DNA of 64,000 bases from Gammaproteobacteria bacterium (GTDB taxonomy: Bacteria > Pseudomonadota > Gammaproteobacteria > Pseudomonadales > Pseudomonadaceae). Under the pieces are notes generated by a model that was not told the origin of the DNA, ran no database searches, and saw only the letters and a list, made by a program, of their open reading frames with translations. Below, piece after piece: positions 16,455 through 30,102 of this stretch; position 1 is the stretch's first letter; each line of letters opens with the position of its first letter. Location of the stretch: assembly GCA_018826895.1 (NCBI GenBank), contig JAHJYA010000029.1, positions 1 through 64,000 on the forward strand, read 5' to 3'. The position numbers were made by a program, and so were the translations under genes.

Positions 16455-18719
16455 ATGCTACTTGCCACCGATCTGGATGGAACCTTTCTCGCCGGTGATC
16501 CACAGGATCGCCTCAGCCTTTACCAGACCATCGCCGCTCACCCGGAAATTCGTCTGGCCTACGTCACCGGGCGTAGCCTGGAAGCGGTACTGCCGCTGCT
16601 GGCGGACCCCACCTTGCCGCACCCGGACTTCATCATCTCCGATGTCGGTGCCAGCTTTACCCATGGCGACAGCCTGCAACCGCTGCACCCGCTACAGAGC
16701 CAGGTCGACCAACTCTGGCCCGGCGAAAGTCAGGTTGCCAGTGCGCTAGAAGGCTTCGACCTAGAACGCCAGGATGTACCTCAGGTGCGCCGCTGTTCGT
16801 ACTTCTGCAGCCCTGAACAAGCCGCCGACCCGGCCCTGCGCGAAGCCGCCGACGCCCTCGGCTGCGACCTGCTGTATTCCGCCGATCGCTACCTCGACTT
16901 CCTCCCGCGCGGCGTGAACAAGGGCAGCAGCCTGGCCGCCCTCGCCGCCCATCTGGGGCTGGACGAAGACCAGGTGTTGACCGCCGGCGATACGCTCAAC
17001 GACCTGAGCATGCTCAATGGCCGCTTCAAGGGCGTCTGTGTCGGCGCCTCCGAGCCGGGTCTGCTTGAGGCAACCCAGGCCTATTCGCGCATCCTGCATG
17101 CCCAGCGCCCGGGCTGCGGTGGCATCCTCGAAGCCTTCGCCCACTTCGGTTTTCTTGGCGAGCACGGCATCGCCGCCTTACAGCCGCAAACCGCCCAGCC
17201 GGGCAAAGCCGAACTGGTGATGGTCTACCACCGTCTGCCGTACGAAGAGCACCGGGTCAACGGCGTGCTGCAACGCCGTCGGCCCACCTCGCCCAATGGC
17301 ATCATCCCGACCCTGCTGAGTTTCTTTGGCGACGGCCGCCCTGGTTCCTGGGTTGCCTGGGCCGTGGATGACGACAATGGTGAGGCCTTTGAAACCCACA
17401 CCACGGTCGACGCCGAGCGCTACCCGAAGCTCACTGCAGCGCGGGTGGCGCTGAGCAAGGAAGAGGTCGACATCTTCTATAAGCGCTTCTCCAAAGAAGC
17501 CTTCTGGCCGACGCTGCATACCTTCTGGGAACGCGCGGTATTCAACGAGGATGACTGGCAGGTGTACCTCAAGGTCAACCGCGCCTTTGCCGAGCGTACC
17601 GCCCTGGAGGCGGCCGAAGGCGCTACCGTGTGGCTGCACGACTACAACCTGTGGATGGTCCCAGGCTACCTGCGCGAACTGCGTCCGGATCTGCGCATCG
17701 CCTTTTTCCACCACACCTACTTCCCCTCCGCCGATGTGTTCAATGTGCTGCCGTGGCGCCGGCAGATCATCGGCAGCCTGCTGCAGTGCGACAGCATCGG
17801 CTTCCACATCCCGCGCCAGGTGGAGAACTTCGTCGATGCTGCGCGCGGCGTAACGCCACTGGAAACAGTCAGCCGACAAAACTGCGCGCCGCGTTTCGTC
17901 ACCTACGGCTGTGCGGTTGGCCTGGAACGCATGACCACGGCAGTCAGTACGGGTAGCCGTGTAGTGCGCCTTGAAGCCAACCCGGTAGGCCTGGACATCG
18001 ATCGCGTACGCACCGCCCTGGATGACCCGAAGATCCGCGAGATGATGGCGCGCCTGCGTCAGGAGCTGGCCGGCATCAAGCTGATCCTCTCGGTCGAACG
18101 TCTCGACTACACCAAGGGCACCTTGGAAAAGGTCCAGGCCTTCGAGCGCCTGCTCGAAGAAAACCCCGAGCTGCAGGGCAAGGTCACCCTGGTCTGCGTC
18201 TGCGTGCCGGCAGCTAAAGAGATGACCATCTACGACGCCCTGCAAGCGCAGATCGAACAGGCCGTGGGGCGCATCAATGGCCGCTTCGCCCGTGTCGGCT
18301 GGACACCGCTGCAGTTCTTCTTCCGCAGTTTGCCGTTTGAAGAAGTCAGCGCCTGGTACGCCATGGCCGATGTGATGTGGATCACCCCGCTGCGCGACGG
18401 CCTCAACCTGGTGGCCAAGGAGTTCGTTGCCGCCCAGGGCCTGCTCGGCGGGCGTGGTGTGCTGGTGCTCTCGGAGTTCGCCGGCGCCGCAGCCGAGCTA
18501 AAAGGCGCCCTGCTGACCAACCCGCACGACCCGATGGATCTGGCGCAAACCTGCTACCTGGCGCTGAACATGCCCAAAGCCGAGGCCCAGGCGCGCCTGC
18601 GAGAACTGTTCGACATCGTCACGCATCATGACATTCGCCGCTGGGGCGAGGATTGCCTGGCAGGCGTAAGCGCACCAGCCGAAGCACCACTGAGTGCAGT
18701 TCTCGAACAGGCCTCGTGA
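16455..18719 (+). CDS. ggpPS: Bifunctional glucosylglycerol-phosphate synthase/phosphatase
   Basis: A 754-residue fusion that should make the compatible solute glucosylglycerol from ADP-glucose and glycerol-3-phosphate. Residues 1 to about 235 are a HAD phosphatase (nucleophile D6-L-D8-G-T, later GDTLND); about 250-740 is a GT20 glycosyltransferase with HDYNLW, FFHHTYFPS, SVERLDYTKG and DGLNLVAKEF. The FFHHT-x-FPS segment is typical of glucosylglycerol-phosphate synthases, whereas trehalose OtsA has a different sequence there. The phosphatase-first fusion is the arrangement known as GgpPS in some pseudomonads. A salt-stress role is inferred. A 25-bp hairpin follows the stop, so it is a transcript end. 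Confidence 0.85.
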   Translation: MLLATDLDGTFLAGDPQDRLSLYQTIAAHPEIRLAYVTGRSLEAVLPLLADPTLPHPDFIISDVGASFTHGDSLQPLHPLQSQVDQLWPGESQVASALEGFDLERQDVPQVRRCSYFCSPEQAADPALREAADALGCDLLYSADRYLDFLPRGVNKGSSLAALAAHLGLDEDQVLTAGDTLNDLSMLNGRFKGVCVGASEPGLLEATQAYSRILHAQRPGCGGILEAFAHFGFLGEHGIAALQPQTAQPGKAELVMVYHRLPYEEHRVNGVLQRRRPTSPNGIIPTLLSFFGDGRPGSWVAWAVDDDNGEAFETHTTVDAERYPKLTAARVALSKEEVDIFYKRFSKEAFWPTLHTFWERAVFNEDDWQVYLKVNRAFAERTALEAAEGATVWLHDYNLWMVPGYLRELRPDLRIAFFHHTYFPSADVFNVLPWRRQIIGSLLQCDSIGFHIPRQVENFVDAARGVTPLETVSRQNCAPRFVTYGCAVGLERMTTAVSTGSRVVRLEANPVGLDIDRVRTALDDPKIREMMARLRQELAGIKLILSVERLDYTKGTLEKVQAFERLLEENPELQGKVTLVCVCVPAAKEMTIYDALQAQIEQAVGRINGRFARVGWTPLQFFFRSLPFEEVSAWYAMADVMWITPLRDGLNLVAKEFVAAQGLLGGRGVLVLSEFAGAAAELKGALLTNPHDPMDLAQTCYLALNMPKAEAQARLRELFDIVTHHDIRRWGEDCLAGVSAPAEAPLSAVLEQAS

Positions 18720-18733
18720 GCTGAGGGCATAGT

Positions 18734-18783
18734 CTGTTGCCGTTTCGTCGCGAGCCGCGCGGCTTGCGACGAAACGGCAACAG
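18734..18783. terminator. Long perfect hairpin after ggpPS
   Basis: A 50-base palindrome with arms starting CTGTTGCCGTTTCGTCGC and ending with the complement, only one wobble pair in 25. It begins 15 bp after the ggpPS stop. It lacks a T run, so it may be a 3'-end-stabilising palindrome rather than a classic intrinsic terminator. Confidence 0.65.
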
Positions 18784-18979
18784 ACCTAGCAGCGCAGTGG
18801 CGGGGTTGAACCAAACCACTGCCTGCCACTCTGAATCCATCAGCGTTTCGGCTGTCTACTATGCAGCGCCGAACTGATCCGGTTAACCTGCCTGCATGAG
18901 GCTGCAGCCCTAGCCTGTGCGCTACAGCGTCATGCAGGACGGGAACCGTGCCACGCCCCTTTTGCACACCGAGGCCTCC

Positions 18980-20128
18980 ATGGATTCGACTGGCTCCACC
19001 CCTGCCCCTATTTCGACCGAGCGTCATTACGAGCTGCTGGTGCAGGCGGTGAGCGACTATGCGATCTATATGCTCGACCTTCAGGGCCGCATAACCTCCT
19101 GGAATACCGGCGCATCGCGGATCAAGGGCTACAGCGCCTCCGAAGTGATCGGTCAACCGCTGGAGATGTTCTACACCGAGGAAGACCGTGCTGCGAACAA
19201 GCCCGCCTTACTGATGCAGCAGGCGCTTGCCCATGGCCGCGCGGAAGACCTCGGCTGGCGCGTGCGCAAGGACGGCTCGCACTTCCGCGCCCAGGTCGTG
19301 CTGGACCTGATTCGTGATGCCAATAATCAGGTCATCGGCTTCGCCAAGATCACCCGCGACATGACCCAACCCCATGAGGCTGAGCAGCGCATGGAAGCCA
19401 TGCGCGAACAGTTGTTCCAGGCGCAAAAGCTCGAAGCCCTGGGCCAACTGACCGGTGGCATGGCGCACGACTTCAACAACCTGCTGACCATCATCATCAG
19501 CGCGGCTCGCCTGGCCAGTCGTACCGATAACCCGCAACGCCGCAGCGAGCTGCTGGAAAGCATTCACAGCGCCGGCCAACGCGGCAGCCAGATGACTCAA
19601 CACCTGCTGACCTTCGCCCGCCGTGGCAACCTGCAGGCCCGTGTACTCGACCTGCATGAAATCCTGCCGGCCACTCAGACCTTTCTTGCCCAGGCCCTCC
19701 CCAAACACATCCACCTGAGCGGAGAACTGGACGCTGATCTGTATCCAGTAAAGGCCGATCCCAGCCAGCTGGAAATGGCCCTGTTGAACCTGGTTTTCAA
19801 CGCCCGCGATGCCATAGAAGGTCATGGCGAAATCTGCCTGCGGGCAGTCAATCGAACCCTCAACGGAGAATGGGACGGACTTCACGGCGACTTTGTCGTC
19901 ATCAGCATCGCCGATACCGGCGTCGGTATCGACCCTGCGGTGCAGCCTAGAATCTTCGAGCCGTTTTTCACCACCAAGGGTTTTGGCCAGGGCACTGGGT
20001 TGGGCCTGAGCCAGGTATACGGCCTGCTCAAGCACCTCGATGGTTCTGTTCGGGTCGACAGTGCGCCGGGCCGCGGCACTACCGTGAGCCTGTTCCTGCC
20101 GGCCGCGATTGTGACCCCATCGGCCTGA
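18980..20128 (+). CDS. PAS-domain histidine kinase
   Basis: A 382-residue soluble sensor kinase. A PAS domain covers about 15-135 (the [19 protein letters not shown] start is typical), followed by a HisKA dimerisation helix with [11 protein letters not shown] (phospho-acceptor His) and an HATPase domain with DTGVGID and [11 protein letters not shown]. There is no membrane segment, so it senses a cytoplasmic signal. The start at 18980 has GAGG upstream; 18917 would add residues without family support. It lies 150 bp before a KaiC-like ATPase and a lone receiver, suggesting one signalling module, with phosphate transfer to that receiver (inference). Confidence 0.85.
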   Translation: MDSTGSTPAPISTERHYELLVQAVSDYAIYMLDLQGRITSWNTGASRIKGYSASEVIGQPLEMFYTEEDRAANKPALLMQQALAHGRAEDLGWRVRKDGSHFRAQVVLDLIRDANNQVIGFAKITRDMTQPHEAEQRMEAMREQLFQAQKLEALGQLTGGMAHDFNNLLTIIISAARLASRTDNPQRRSELLESIHSAGQRGSQMTQHLLTFARRGNLQARVLDLHEILPATQTFLAQALPKHIHLSGELDADLYPVKADPSQLEMALLNLVFNARDAIEGHGEICLRAVNRTLNGEWDGLHGDFVVISIADTGVGIDPAVQPRIFEPFFTTKGFGQGTGLGLSQVYGLLKHLDGSVRVDSAPGRGTTVSLFLPAAIVTPSA

Positions 20129-20281
20129 CCACTGGTAGACCTTGGATATACTGCGAACTGGTACAGGCCAGGGTATGCCCGTTATCATCGTAACCAGTCA
20201 CATCCGCTGACCGTCTCAGCACCGCCACTTTGCGGTGATCGCAGGCACTCACGGCCCATTTTTTATAAGGCAGACCCGATA

Positions 20282-21724
20282 GTGGAACAGCTAAAACGCC
20301 TGCAGAGCGGCATCGAAGGCCTTGACGCCTTATTGAAAGGTGGTCTGGTGGCAGGCGCCTCCTACATCGTTCAAGGTCGTCCCGGCTCGGGCAAGACGAT
20401 TCTGGCCAATCAGATTGCGTTCAACCATGTGCGCAATGGCGGCCGTGTTCTGGTTGCAACCCTGCTCTCGGAATCCCATGAACGGCTATTCCAGTTCCTC
20501 TCTACCCTGAGCTTCTTCGACAAGACCCGCATCGGTGCGGAAGTCCAGTTCGTCAGCGCCTTCGACACGCTCGAGAACGAGGGTCTGGATGAAGTGGTCA
20601 AGCTGTTGCGCCGGGAAATCAGCAGGCAGAAAGCTACGGTATTAATCGTCGACGGCTTACTCAACGCACGGATCAAAGCTGACACCCAGCTCGACACCAA
20701 GAAGTTCATTTCCGAGCTGCAAGGGCACGCCGCCTTCGCCGGCTGCACGGTGCTGTTTTTGACCAGCTCGCGCCTGGATGATGGCAGTCCCGAGCACACC
20801 ATGGTCGATGGCGTGATCGAACTGGGCGAAGAACTGTACGGCACCCGTTCGGTACGCCGCATTCAACTGCGCAAGACCCGCGGCAGCGGCGCGCTGTCCG
20901 GGCTGCACGAGTGTGAGATCACCGATGATGGGCTGGTCGTCTACCCGCGCCTGGAAAGCCTCTACAGCCGCCCCTCGTGCGCTGAAAGTGACGAGCTGAC
21001 ACGCATCCCCAGTGGCATACCGCGCCTTGACAGATTAATTGGCGGCGGCCTGCCAAGCACGTCCGTGACCTTGATCATGGGCCCCTCTGGTATCGGCAAA
21101 ACCAGCCTGGGCATCAACTTCCTGGCGCAGGCGACACCGGAAGCGCCGGCGTTGCACTTCGGCTTCTACGAAACCCCGCAGCGCCTGCGCCTCAAGGCAC
21201 GGGCCATCGGCCATGACCTGGCCGCCATGGAGGCCAGCGGTGCCCTGCACATGATCTGGCAACCCACCACTGCCGGGCTGCTCGATGCCCTGGGCGCGAA
21301 GCTGCTCGACACGGTACGCACCCTCGGCATCAAGCGCTTATTGATCGACAGCCTCGGCGGTATGGCCCGGGTCACCACCAATACACCTCGCTTGGTCGAG
21401 TTCTTCAGCGCTTTGATGAATGAACTGCGTGCATTGGGTGTCACAGTCTTTGCCACCTGGGAAATGCGCGATCTATTTGGCGCGGAAATCAACGCACCGG
21501 CACCGGAATTGTCGAGCATCGTCGACAACCTGATCCTGATGCGCTTCGTCGAACTGGACTCCGAGCTCAAGCGGCTTTTTTCCATTCTCAAGATGAGAGA
21601 CAGTTTTTACGACCCATCTCTACTCGAAGTGGTCATCAACGACCACGGCATTGATCTGAACAAGGCCTTTAAACATGCAGCGGCAGTATTATCAGGTTCC
21701 GCTACGCCCCTCCCCGACGCCTGA
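20282..21724 (+). CDS. KaiC-like two-domain RecA ATPase
   Basis: A 480-residue cytosolic protein with two RecA/KaiC domains. Walker A of domain 1 is GRPGSGKT (about 32-39) and of domain 2 GPSGIGKT (about 262-269); each is followed by a Walker B-like hydrophobic strand (TVLIVDGLL; RLLIDSLGG). The layout is that of cyanobacterial clock protein KaiC and its heterotrophic relatives, which in non-cyanobacteria often sit beside histidine kinases and lack KaiA. No kaiB is present. The start is GTG at 20282. A receiver gene follows after 24 bp and a histidine kinase precedes, so a stress or redox signalling role is likelier than timekeeping (inference). Confidence 0.85.
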   Translation: MEQLKRLQSGIEGLDALLKGGLVAGASYIVQGRPGSGKTILANQIAFNHVRNGGRVLVATLLSESHERLFQFLSTLSFFDKTRIGAEVQFVSAFDTLENEGLDEVVKLLRREISRQKATVLIVDGLLNARIKADTQLDTKKFISELQGHAAFAGCTVLFLTSSRLDDGSPEHTMVDGVIELGEELYGTRSVRRIQLRKTRGSGALSGLHECEITDDGLVVYPRLESLYSRPSCAESDELTRIPSGIPRLDRLIGGGLPSTSVTLIMGPSGIGKTSLGINFLAQATPEAPALHFGFYETPQRLRLKARAIGHDLAAMEASGALHMIWQPTTAGLLDALGAKLLDTVRTLGIKRLLIDSLGGMARVTTNTPRLVEFFSALMNELRALGVTVFATWEMRDLFGAEINAPAPELSSIVDNLILMRFVELDSELKRLFSILKMRDSFYDPSLLEVVINDHGIDLNKAFKHAAAVLSGSATPLPDA

Positions 21725-21748
21725 TCGCAGCCAGCGGGTCGAGTTCGC

Positions 21749-22126
21749 ATGACAACTATCCTGGTTGTGGATGATGAGTATCTGATTGCGGATATTCTCG
21801 GCTACGCGCTGGAAGACGAAGGCTACATGGTGGTCAAGGCAGGCAATGGCCGCAAAGGCCTTGAGGTGCTCGACCGTGAGCGGCCAGAGCTGGTGATTAC
21901 CGATTTCATGATGCCACTGATGGATGGCCTTGAATTCGCTCAAGCAATTCGCTCACGCCAGTCGCCTCAGGCGCTGCCGATCATTCTGATGAGTGGCGCC
22001 CAAGGCAGTGTCGGACGCGCCAGCCCCGAGCTGTTCGCCGCCGTTTTCGACAAGCCGTTCGACATCAACGAGATCATCGATAAGGTGCGCGAGCTGATCG
22101 GCCCCGGCCACAAAGGCCCGCTCTAA
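21749..22126 (+). CDS. Single-domain response regulator
   Basis: A 125-residue CheY-like receiver with no output domain: acidic pair Asp8-Asp9, phospho-acceptor Asp52 in ITDFMMP, switch Ser at 82 (MSGA) and Lys102 in DKPF. It probably takes phosphate from the histidine kinase two genes upstream and acts by protein interaction, possibly on the KaiC-like ATPase. It lies 24 bp after that gene. Confidence 0.88.
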   Translation: MTTILVVDDEYLIADILGYALEDEGYMVVKAGNGRKGLEVLDRERPELVITDFMMPLMDGLEFAQAIRSRQSPQALPIILMSGAQGSVGRASPELFAAVFDKPFDINEIIDKVRELIGPGHKGPL

Positions 22127-22227
22127 CGCAGCGCGCCTGCGCTCAAGCCGGGCTTGAGTGCGGCTGTTCTTTGCAGTATTCGCCCACCACCACGCTCACC
22201 AGCGTTACCAGCGATAGGCCTGTCCCC

Positions 22228-22256
22228 GGCGAACCGACCTTAGAGGTCAGTTCGCC
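22228..22256. terminator. Hairpin after the receiver gene
   Basis: GGCGAACCGACCT and AGGTCAGTTCGCC form a 13-bp stem with one wobble and a TAG loop, followed by TTTG on the plus strand. It lies between convergent genes (receiver + and DUF3309 -). Confidence 0.5.
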
Positions 22257-22276
22257 TTTGGCGATGTAACGGCCGT

Positions 22277-22435
22277 CTACACCACGCCGAGCACAAGCAG
22301 CACCAGCACGATCACCAGCACCGCGCCCAGTCCGCCACTTGGACCATAGCCCCAGCTTCGGCTGTGCGGCCAGGCAGGAATGACACCGATCAGCAGTAGG
22401 ATCAGTACGATCAGCAGTATGGTTCCAACGCTCAT
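22277..22435 (-). CDS. DUF3309 small membrane protein
   Basis: A 52-residue protein of the DUF3309 family. Two hydrophobic helices (residues 4-20 and 34-52) flank a short polar turn containing PAWPHSRSWGYGPSGG, the family's conserved core. An excellent ribosome site (AAGGAG, seven bases before the ATG) fixes the start. It stands alone. Such proteins are commonly reported as small stress-associated membrane proteins, but no function is established. Confidence 0.85.
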   Translation of the reverse strand: MSVGTILLIVLILLLIGVIPAWPHSRSWGYGPSGGLGAVLVIVLVLLVLGVV

Positions 22436-22608
22436 GTGAATCTCCTTGCAAAAGATCGCGCCCTGAACCCCGACAGCAGACCCAAGCACACGATTACCGC
22501 AACCAAGACCTCTCAGCTGCGAAGCCGGACACGCTGCCCTGTGGACGGCGCCCGACCCGACTCTTGGTGGACTGGCTAGCGCAGGCAAAAGTGCAGACTA
22601 TTTAGCGC

Positions 22609-22654
22609 CCAAGAAAAAGGCCCTGGCGCTTACGCGGCAGGGCCTTTTTCTTGG
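22609..22654. terminator. Bidirectional intrinsic terminator after eda
   Basis: Perfect 17-bp arms CCAAGAAAAAGGCCCTG (22609-22625) and CAGGGCCTTTTTCTTGG (22638-22654) give a GC stem with A/T flanks, so it can terminate on both strands. It lies 12 bp after the stop of eda. Confidence 0.92.
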
Positions 22655-22665
22655 CTAAGCGCCGG

Positions 22666-23340
22666 TCAGGGTGCAAGCAACTGCAAAGCCTCGCGGCTGG
22701 CTTGCTCGATGCGCGCCCAGTCGCCGGCCTTGATCCACTGGCTGTCGAACATCCAGGTCCCGCCTACGCACATGACGTTGGGCTGGTCCATATAACGCAC
22801 CAGGTTATCCGGGCTGATTCCGCCCGTCGGGCAGAAGCGCACCCCACCAAAAGGCCCGCCGAGCGCCTTGAGTGCCGCAACCCCGCCGCTTACCTCGGCT
22901 GGGAACAGCTTGAAGCGCCGGTAGCCCAAGGCGTAACCGAGCATGATGTCCGAGGCACTGCTGACACCGGGCAGCAACGGAATCGGACTGTGCAGCGCCG
23001 ATTCCAGCAGTGCGGCAGTCGAGCCTGGAGTGACGATGAATTGCGCACCGGCCGCCTCGGCCGCATCCCAGGAAGCCTGATCGAGCACGGTGCCTGCACC
23101 GACACAAAGCTCTGGGCGCAGCTCGCGCAAGCGACGAATCGCGGTTAGCCCATGGGGCGAGCGCAAGGTAATTTCCAGCACCTGCAGGCCACCGGCCGCC
23201 AGAGCATCGGCCAGCGGCAGAATGTGGTCCTCATGGGCAATGGTGATCACCGGCATGATCCGCGCCCGCGCGCAAAGGCTGTCGAGCTGGGCGATTTTCG
23301 CGTCCATCGGGACGGCGGGAACAGACGTTTGGCGTGTCAT
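22666..23340 (-). CDS. eda: 2-dehydro-3-deoxy-phosphogluconate aldolase
   Basis: A 224-residue class I aldolase that splits KDPG into pyruvate and glyceraldehyde-3-phosphate, the last step of the Entner-Doudoroff route. Schiff-base Lys144 (RRFKLFPAE) and catalytic Glu56 (LEITLR) are present, with GAGTVLD and FCPTGGI phosphate-binding segments. The start at 23340 has AAGGA eight bases upstream; an ATG at 23307 is the alternative. It is the last gene of zwf-pgl-eda. Confidence 0.95.
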   Translation of the reverse strand: MTRQTSVPAVPMDAKIAQLDSLCARARIMPVITIAHEDHILPLADALAAGGLQVLEITLRSPHGLTAIRRLRELRPELCVGAGTVLDQASWDAAEAAGAQFIVTPGSTAALLESALHSPIPLLPGVSSASDIMLGYALGYRRFKLFPAEVSGGVAALKALGGPFGGVRFCPTGGISPDNLVRYMDQPNVMCVGGTWMFDSQWIKAGDWARIEQASREALQLLAP

Positions 23341-23359
23341 GCAAGGGTCCTTCGGGCCA

Positions 23360-24059
23360 TCAAGGGCACCAGTAGATCTCAAGGGGCGCGTGGAGGAACG
23401 CACGAATCGGAAGTTGTAGCGGGTCGTCGCCAGCCAGGGCCTGCGTCAGAGTCGCGAGCTTGCCCGGTCCCTGGATCGCCAGTAGCTGGGTACGCGCGGC
23501 CGCCAAACGTGGCAACGTCAGACTAAGGCGCTGGTGTGGCGAGCTGGGTGCCTGCATGGGCAGGCAACTGCGCGGGCATTCCTGTGACAGGGCATCAGCC
23601 AACAAGGGGTTGCCGGGAAACAGCGAGGCGGTATGACCGTCATCGCCCATGCCCAGCACCAGCACATCGATCGGGGGCAACGTAGCGAGCGTGATCTCGG
23701 TTTTTTGCGCAGCGCCCTCAAGGCTGGCGTCAGCCTGATACAAGCCAACAAAACGCGCTTCGGCCGCGCGGCCCTGTAACAGATGGGCACGCACCAGACT
23801 TTCATTGCTGTCGGCATGGCCCAGCGGCACCCAGCGCTCATCGGCCAGGCTTACGGTGACCTGGGACCAGGCCAGCTGCTGCTGCGCCAGAGCGCCGAAG
23901 AAAGCGATCGGGCTGCGCCCGCCCGATACCACCAGGGTCGCCTGACCATGGCTGTCTATCGCCGCAACCAAGGCTTCAGCTACCCGCTGCGCCAGGGCTG
24001 CAGCAAGATGAGCGGGGTTATCCAGGCTGCGCGCCAATACCCCTACGGGTAAATCCAGT

Positions 24060-24073
<14 letters not shown>
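23360..24073 (-). CDS. pgl: 6-phosphogluconolactonase
   Basis: A 237-residue lactonase of the glucosamine-6-phosphate isomerase/lactonase fold that hydrolyses 6-phosphogluconolactone. Family text is seen in [20 protein letters not shown] and [15 protein letters not shown]. The ATG at 24073 overlaps the zwf 3' end by 14 bases; an upstream ATG six codons earlier would overlap more. Twenty bases separate it from eda. Confidence 0.94.
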
Positions 24074-25529
<1,456 letters not shown>

Positions 25530-25593
25530 GATGTACGTTCTTTTATCAAGTTGCATTAGAAATACCGGGTTAACCCGGATTAATCAAGGCTAT

Positions 25594-25614
25594 ATGTTGT
25601 AATTAAAACAACAT
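25594..25614. promoter_or_regulatory. HexR operator between zwf and hexR
   Basis: ATGTTGT-N7-ACAACAT, perfect 7-bp arms, contains the HexR consensus TTGT-N7/8-ACAA at 25597-25611. In Pseudomonas, HexR represses zwf and is released by KDPG. It is 65-90 bp from both divergent starts. Confidence 0.88.
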
Positions 25615-25701
25615 ATTCATGCATCCCATATTCCAGTGGTCGACAACCGGGTCCCTCAGTACGATAGGCCGGCCTTTCTTTACCCTACTCAAGGAATTCC
25701 C

Positions 25702-26571
25702 ATGGATCGAGTGCGCAATCTGCTGGAGCAGATCCAGGGCCGTCTCGACAGCCTGAACAAGGCCGAGCGCAAAGTGGCAGAGGTGATCCTGCGCAACCCG
25801 CAGCAAGCCACCCGCCTAAGCATTGCCGCCTTGGCCCAGGCCGCGCTGGTCAGCGAGCCAACGGTCAACCGTTTCTGCCGCTCCTTCGGCGTAACCGGTT
25901 ATCCGGAGCTGAAGATGCAACTGGCGCAAAGCCTGGCCAGCGGCGCGGCCTATGTCAGCCGCGCCGTCGAGGCCGACGATGGCCCCGAGGCTTACACACG
26001 CAAGATCTTTGGCAGTGCCATTGCCTCGCTCGACAGTGCCTGTCAGGCCCTCGATCCGCAGCTGATCAGCCGCGCTGTCGACCTGCTGATCCAGGCCCGG
26101 CAGATCCACTTCTTCGGCCTGGGCGCGTCCGCCCCGGTGGCCCTCGACGCTCAGCACAAGTTCTTCCGTTTCAACCTGGCAGTTTCCGCCCATGCCGATG
26201 TGCTGATGCAGCGCATGATCGCTTCGGTGGCCCATACCGGCGACCTGTTCGTGATCATCTCCTACACCGGCCGCACCCGCGAGTTGGTGGATGTCGCACG
26301 GCTTGCCCGGCAAAACGGCGCCTCGGTACTTGGCCTGACTGCCGAAGATTCGCCCCTGGCGCAAGTCAGCACCCTAAGCCTGAACATTCCGCTGCCCGAA
26401 GATACCGACATCTATATGCCGATGACCTCACGCATCATCCAGCTCACCGTGCTCGACGTGCTGGCCACCGGCGTGACCCTGCGCCGCGGCGTGGATTTCC
26501 AGCCACACCTGCGCAAGATCAAGGAAAGTCTGGTCGCCAGCCGCTACCCGGCTGACGAAGAACCCAACTGA
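25702..26571 (+). CDS. hexR: Hexose regulon repressor HexR (RpiR family)
   Basis: A 289-residue regulator with an N-terminal RpiR-type helix-turn-helix (1 to about 77; [21 protein letters not shown]) and a C-terminal SIS sugar-phosphate domain (about 125-260; [18 protein letters not shown]). It represses zwf, edd and gapA until KDPG accumulates. AAGGA lies seven bases before the ATG. Candidate operators are seen here at 25594, 37792 and 37857. Confidence 0.95.
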   Translation: MDRVRNLLEQIQGRLDSLNKAERKVAEVILRNPQQATRLSIAALAQAALVSEPTVNRFCRSFGVTGYPELKMQLAQSLASGAAYVSRAVEADDGPEAYTRKIFGSAIASLDSACQALDPQLISRAVDLLIQARQIHFFGLGASAPVALDAQHKFFRFNLAVSAHADVLMQRMIASVAHTGDLFVIISYTGRTRELVDVARLARQNGASVLGLTAEDSPLAQVSTLSLNIPLPEDTDIYMPMTSRIIQLTVLDVLATGVTLRRGVDFQPHLRKIKESLVASRYPADEEPN

Positions 26572-26615
26572 AACCGCTACCCTAGTCTCACGACACAAAT
26601 GATTGGTCGTTATCT

Positions 26616-26697
26616 GTAGGAGCGAAGGGGGCGCCTAGTCTTTATTCGCGATAATCTTTGAGAGCGCTCAAAGCGTCGCGGCTAAAGCCCCTCCCAC
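26616..26697. repeat. REP element, mixed type
   Basis: One arm is GTAGGAGCGAAGGGGGCGCC with TTTATTCGCGA; the other is CGCGGCTAAAGCCCCTCCCAC. It lies in the convergent gap between hexR and the porin gene and is probably the only structural element there. Confidence 0.85.
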
Positions 26698-26761
26698 GCA
26701 GCCTGGCATTTATCGTCACTTGATCCGTGACACGAGCCTAGTAGCGGTCACCGCTCAGGCG

Positions 26762-29258
<2,497 letters not shown>

Positions 29259-29268
29259 GGTGATTACC

Positions 29269-30102
29269 TCAACCTTTGACGGCGCCGGCCGTGAGGCCGC
29301 GCAGGAAGTATTTGCCGGCCAGGATGTACACCAGCAGGGTGGGCAGCCCGGCGATCATCGCCGCGGCCATATCGACGTTGTATTCCTTGGCCCCGGTGCT
29401 GGTGTTGACCAGGTTGTTCAGCGCCACGGTGATCGGCTGGGTGTCGCCACTGGCGAACACCACGCCGAAGAGGAAGTCGTTCCAGATCTGGGTGAACTGC
29501 CAGATCAGGCAGACCATGATGATCGGCACCGACATGGGCAGCAGAATCCGCCCGAAGATGGTGAAGAAGCCGGCGCCATCCAGGCGTGCAGCACGCACCA
29601 GGGCATCGGGAATACTCACGTAGTAGTTACGGAAAAACAGCGTGGTAAAGGCCAGCCCATACACCACATGCACCAGCACCAAACCGCTGGTGGTGTTGGC
29701 CAGGCCAAGCTGGCCGAGGGTGAAGGATGCCGGCAGCAGCACCACCTGAAACGGCAGGAAGCAGCCGAACAGCAGCAGGCCGAAGAACAGCTGCGAGCCG
29801 CGAAAGCGCCACATGGCCAGCACGTAGCCGTTCAGCGCGCCGAGCAGCGTGGAGATCAGCACCGCCGGAATGGTGATCTTCACCGAGTTCCAGAAGTAAC
29901 CGCCAACACTGTCCCAGGCCTTGATCCAGCCAATCGCGGTAAACAGCTCCGGCCACGACAGCAGGTTGCCGGTGCGGATGTCGTCCGGGGTCTTGAAGCT
30001 GGTCAAGAGCATGATCAGCAGCGGGATCAGGTACACCGCACAGGCCGCCAGCAAGGTGGCGTAAATGGCCAGGCGGCTCAGGCTCAACGCGCGCTTAGGC
30101 AT
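29269..30102 (-). CDS. gtsC: Glucose ABC transporter permease GtsC
   Basis: A 277-residue inner-membrane permease with six hydrophobic helices and the EAA loop (DALVRAARLDGAGFFTIFGR) that contacts the ATPase. The start at 30102 overlaps the 3' end of gtsB by eight bases; the longer frame to 30162 lies inside gtsB. Confidence 0.92.
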   Translation of the reverse strand: MPKRALSLSRLAIYATLLAACAVYLIPLLIMLLTSFKTPDDIRTGNLLSWPELFTAIGWIKAWDSVGGYFWNSVKITIPAVLISTLLGALNGYVLAMWRFRGSQLFFGLLLFGCFLPFQVVLLPASFTLGQLGLANTTSGLVLVHVVYGLAFTTLFFRNYYVSIPDALVRAARLDGAGFFTIFGRILLPMSVPIIMVCLIWQFTQIWNDFLFGVVFASGDTQPITVALNNLVNTSTGAKEYNVDMAAAMIAGLPTLLVYILAGKYFLRGLTAGAVKG

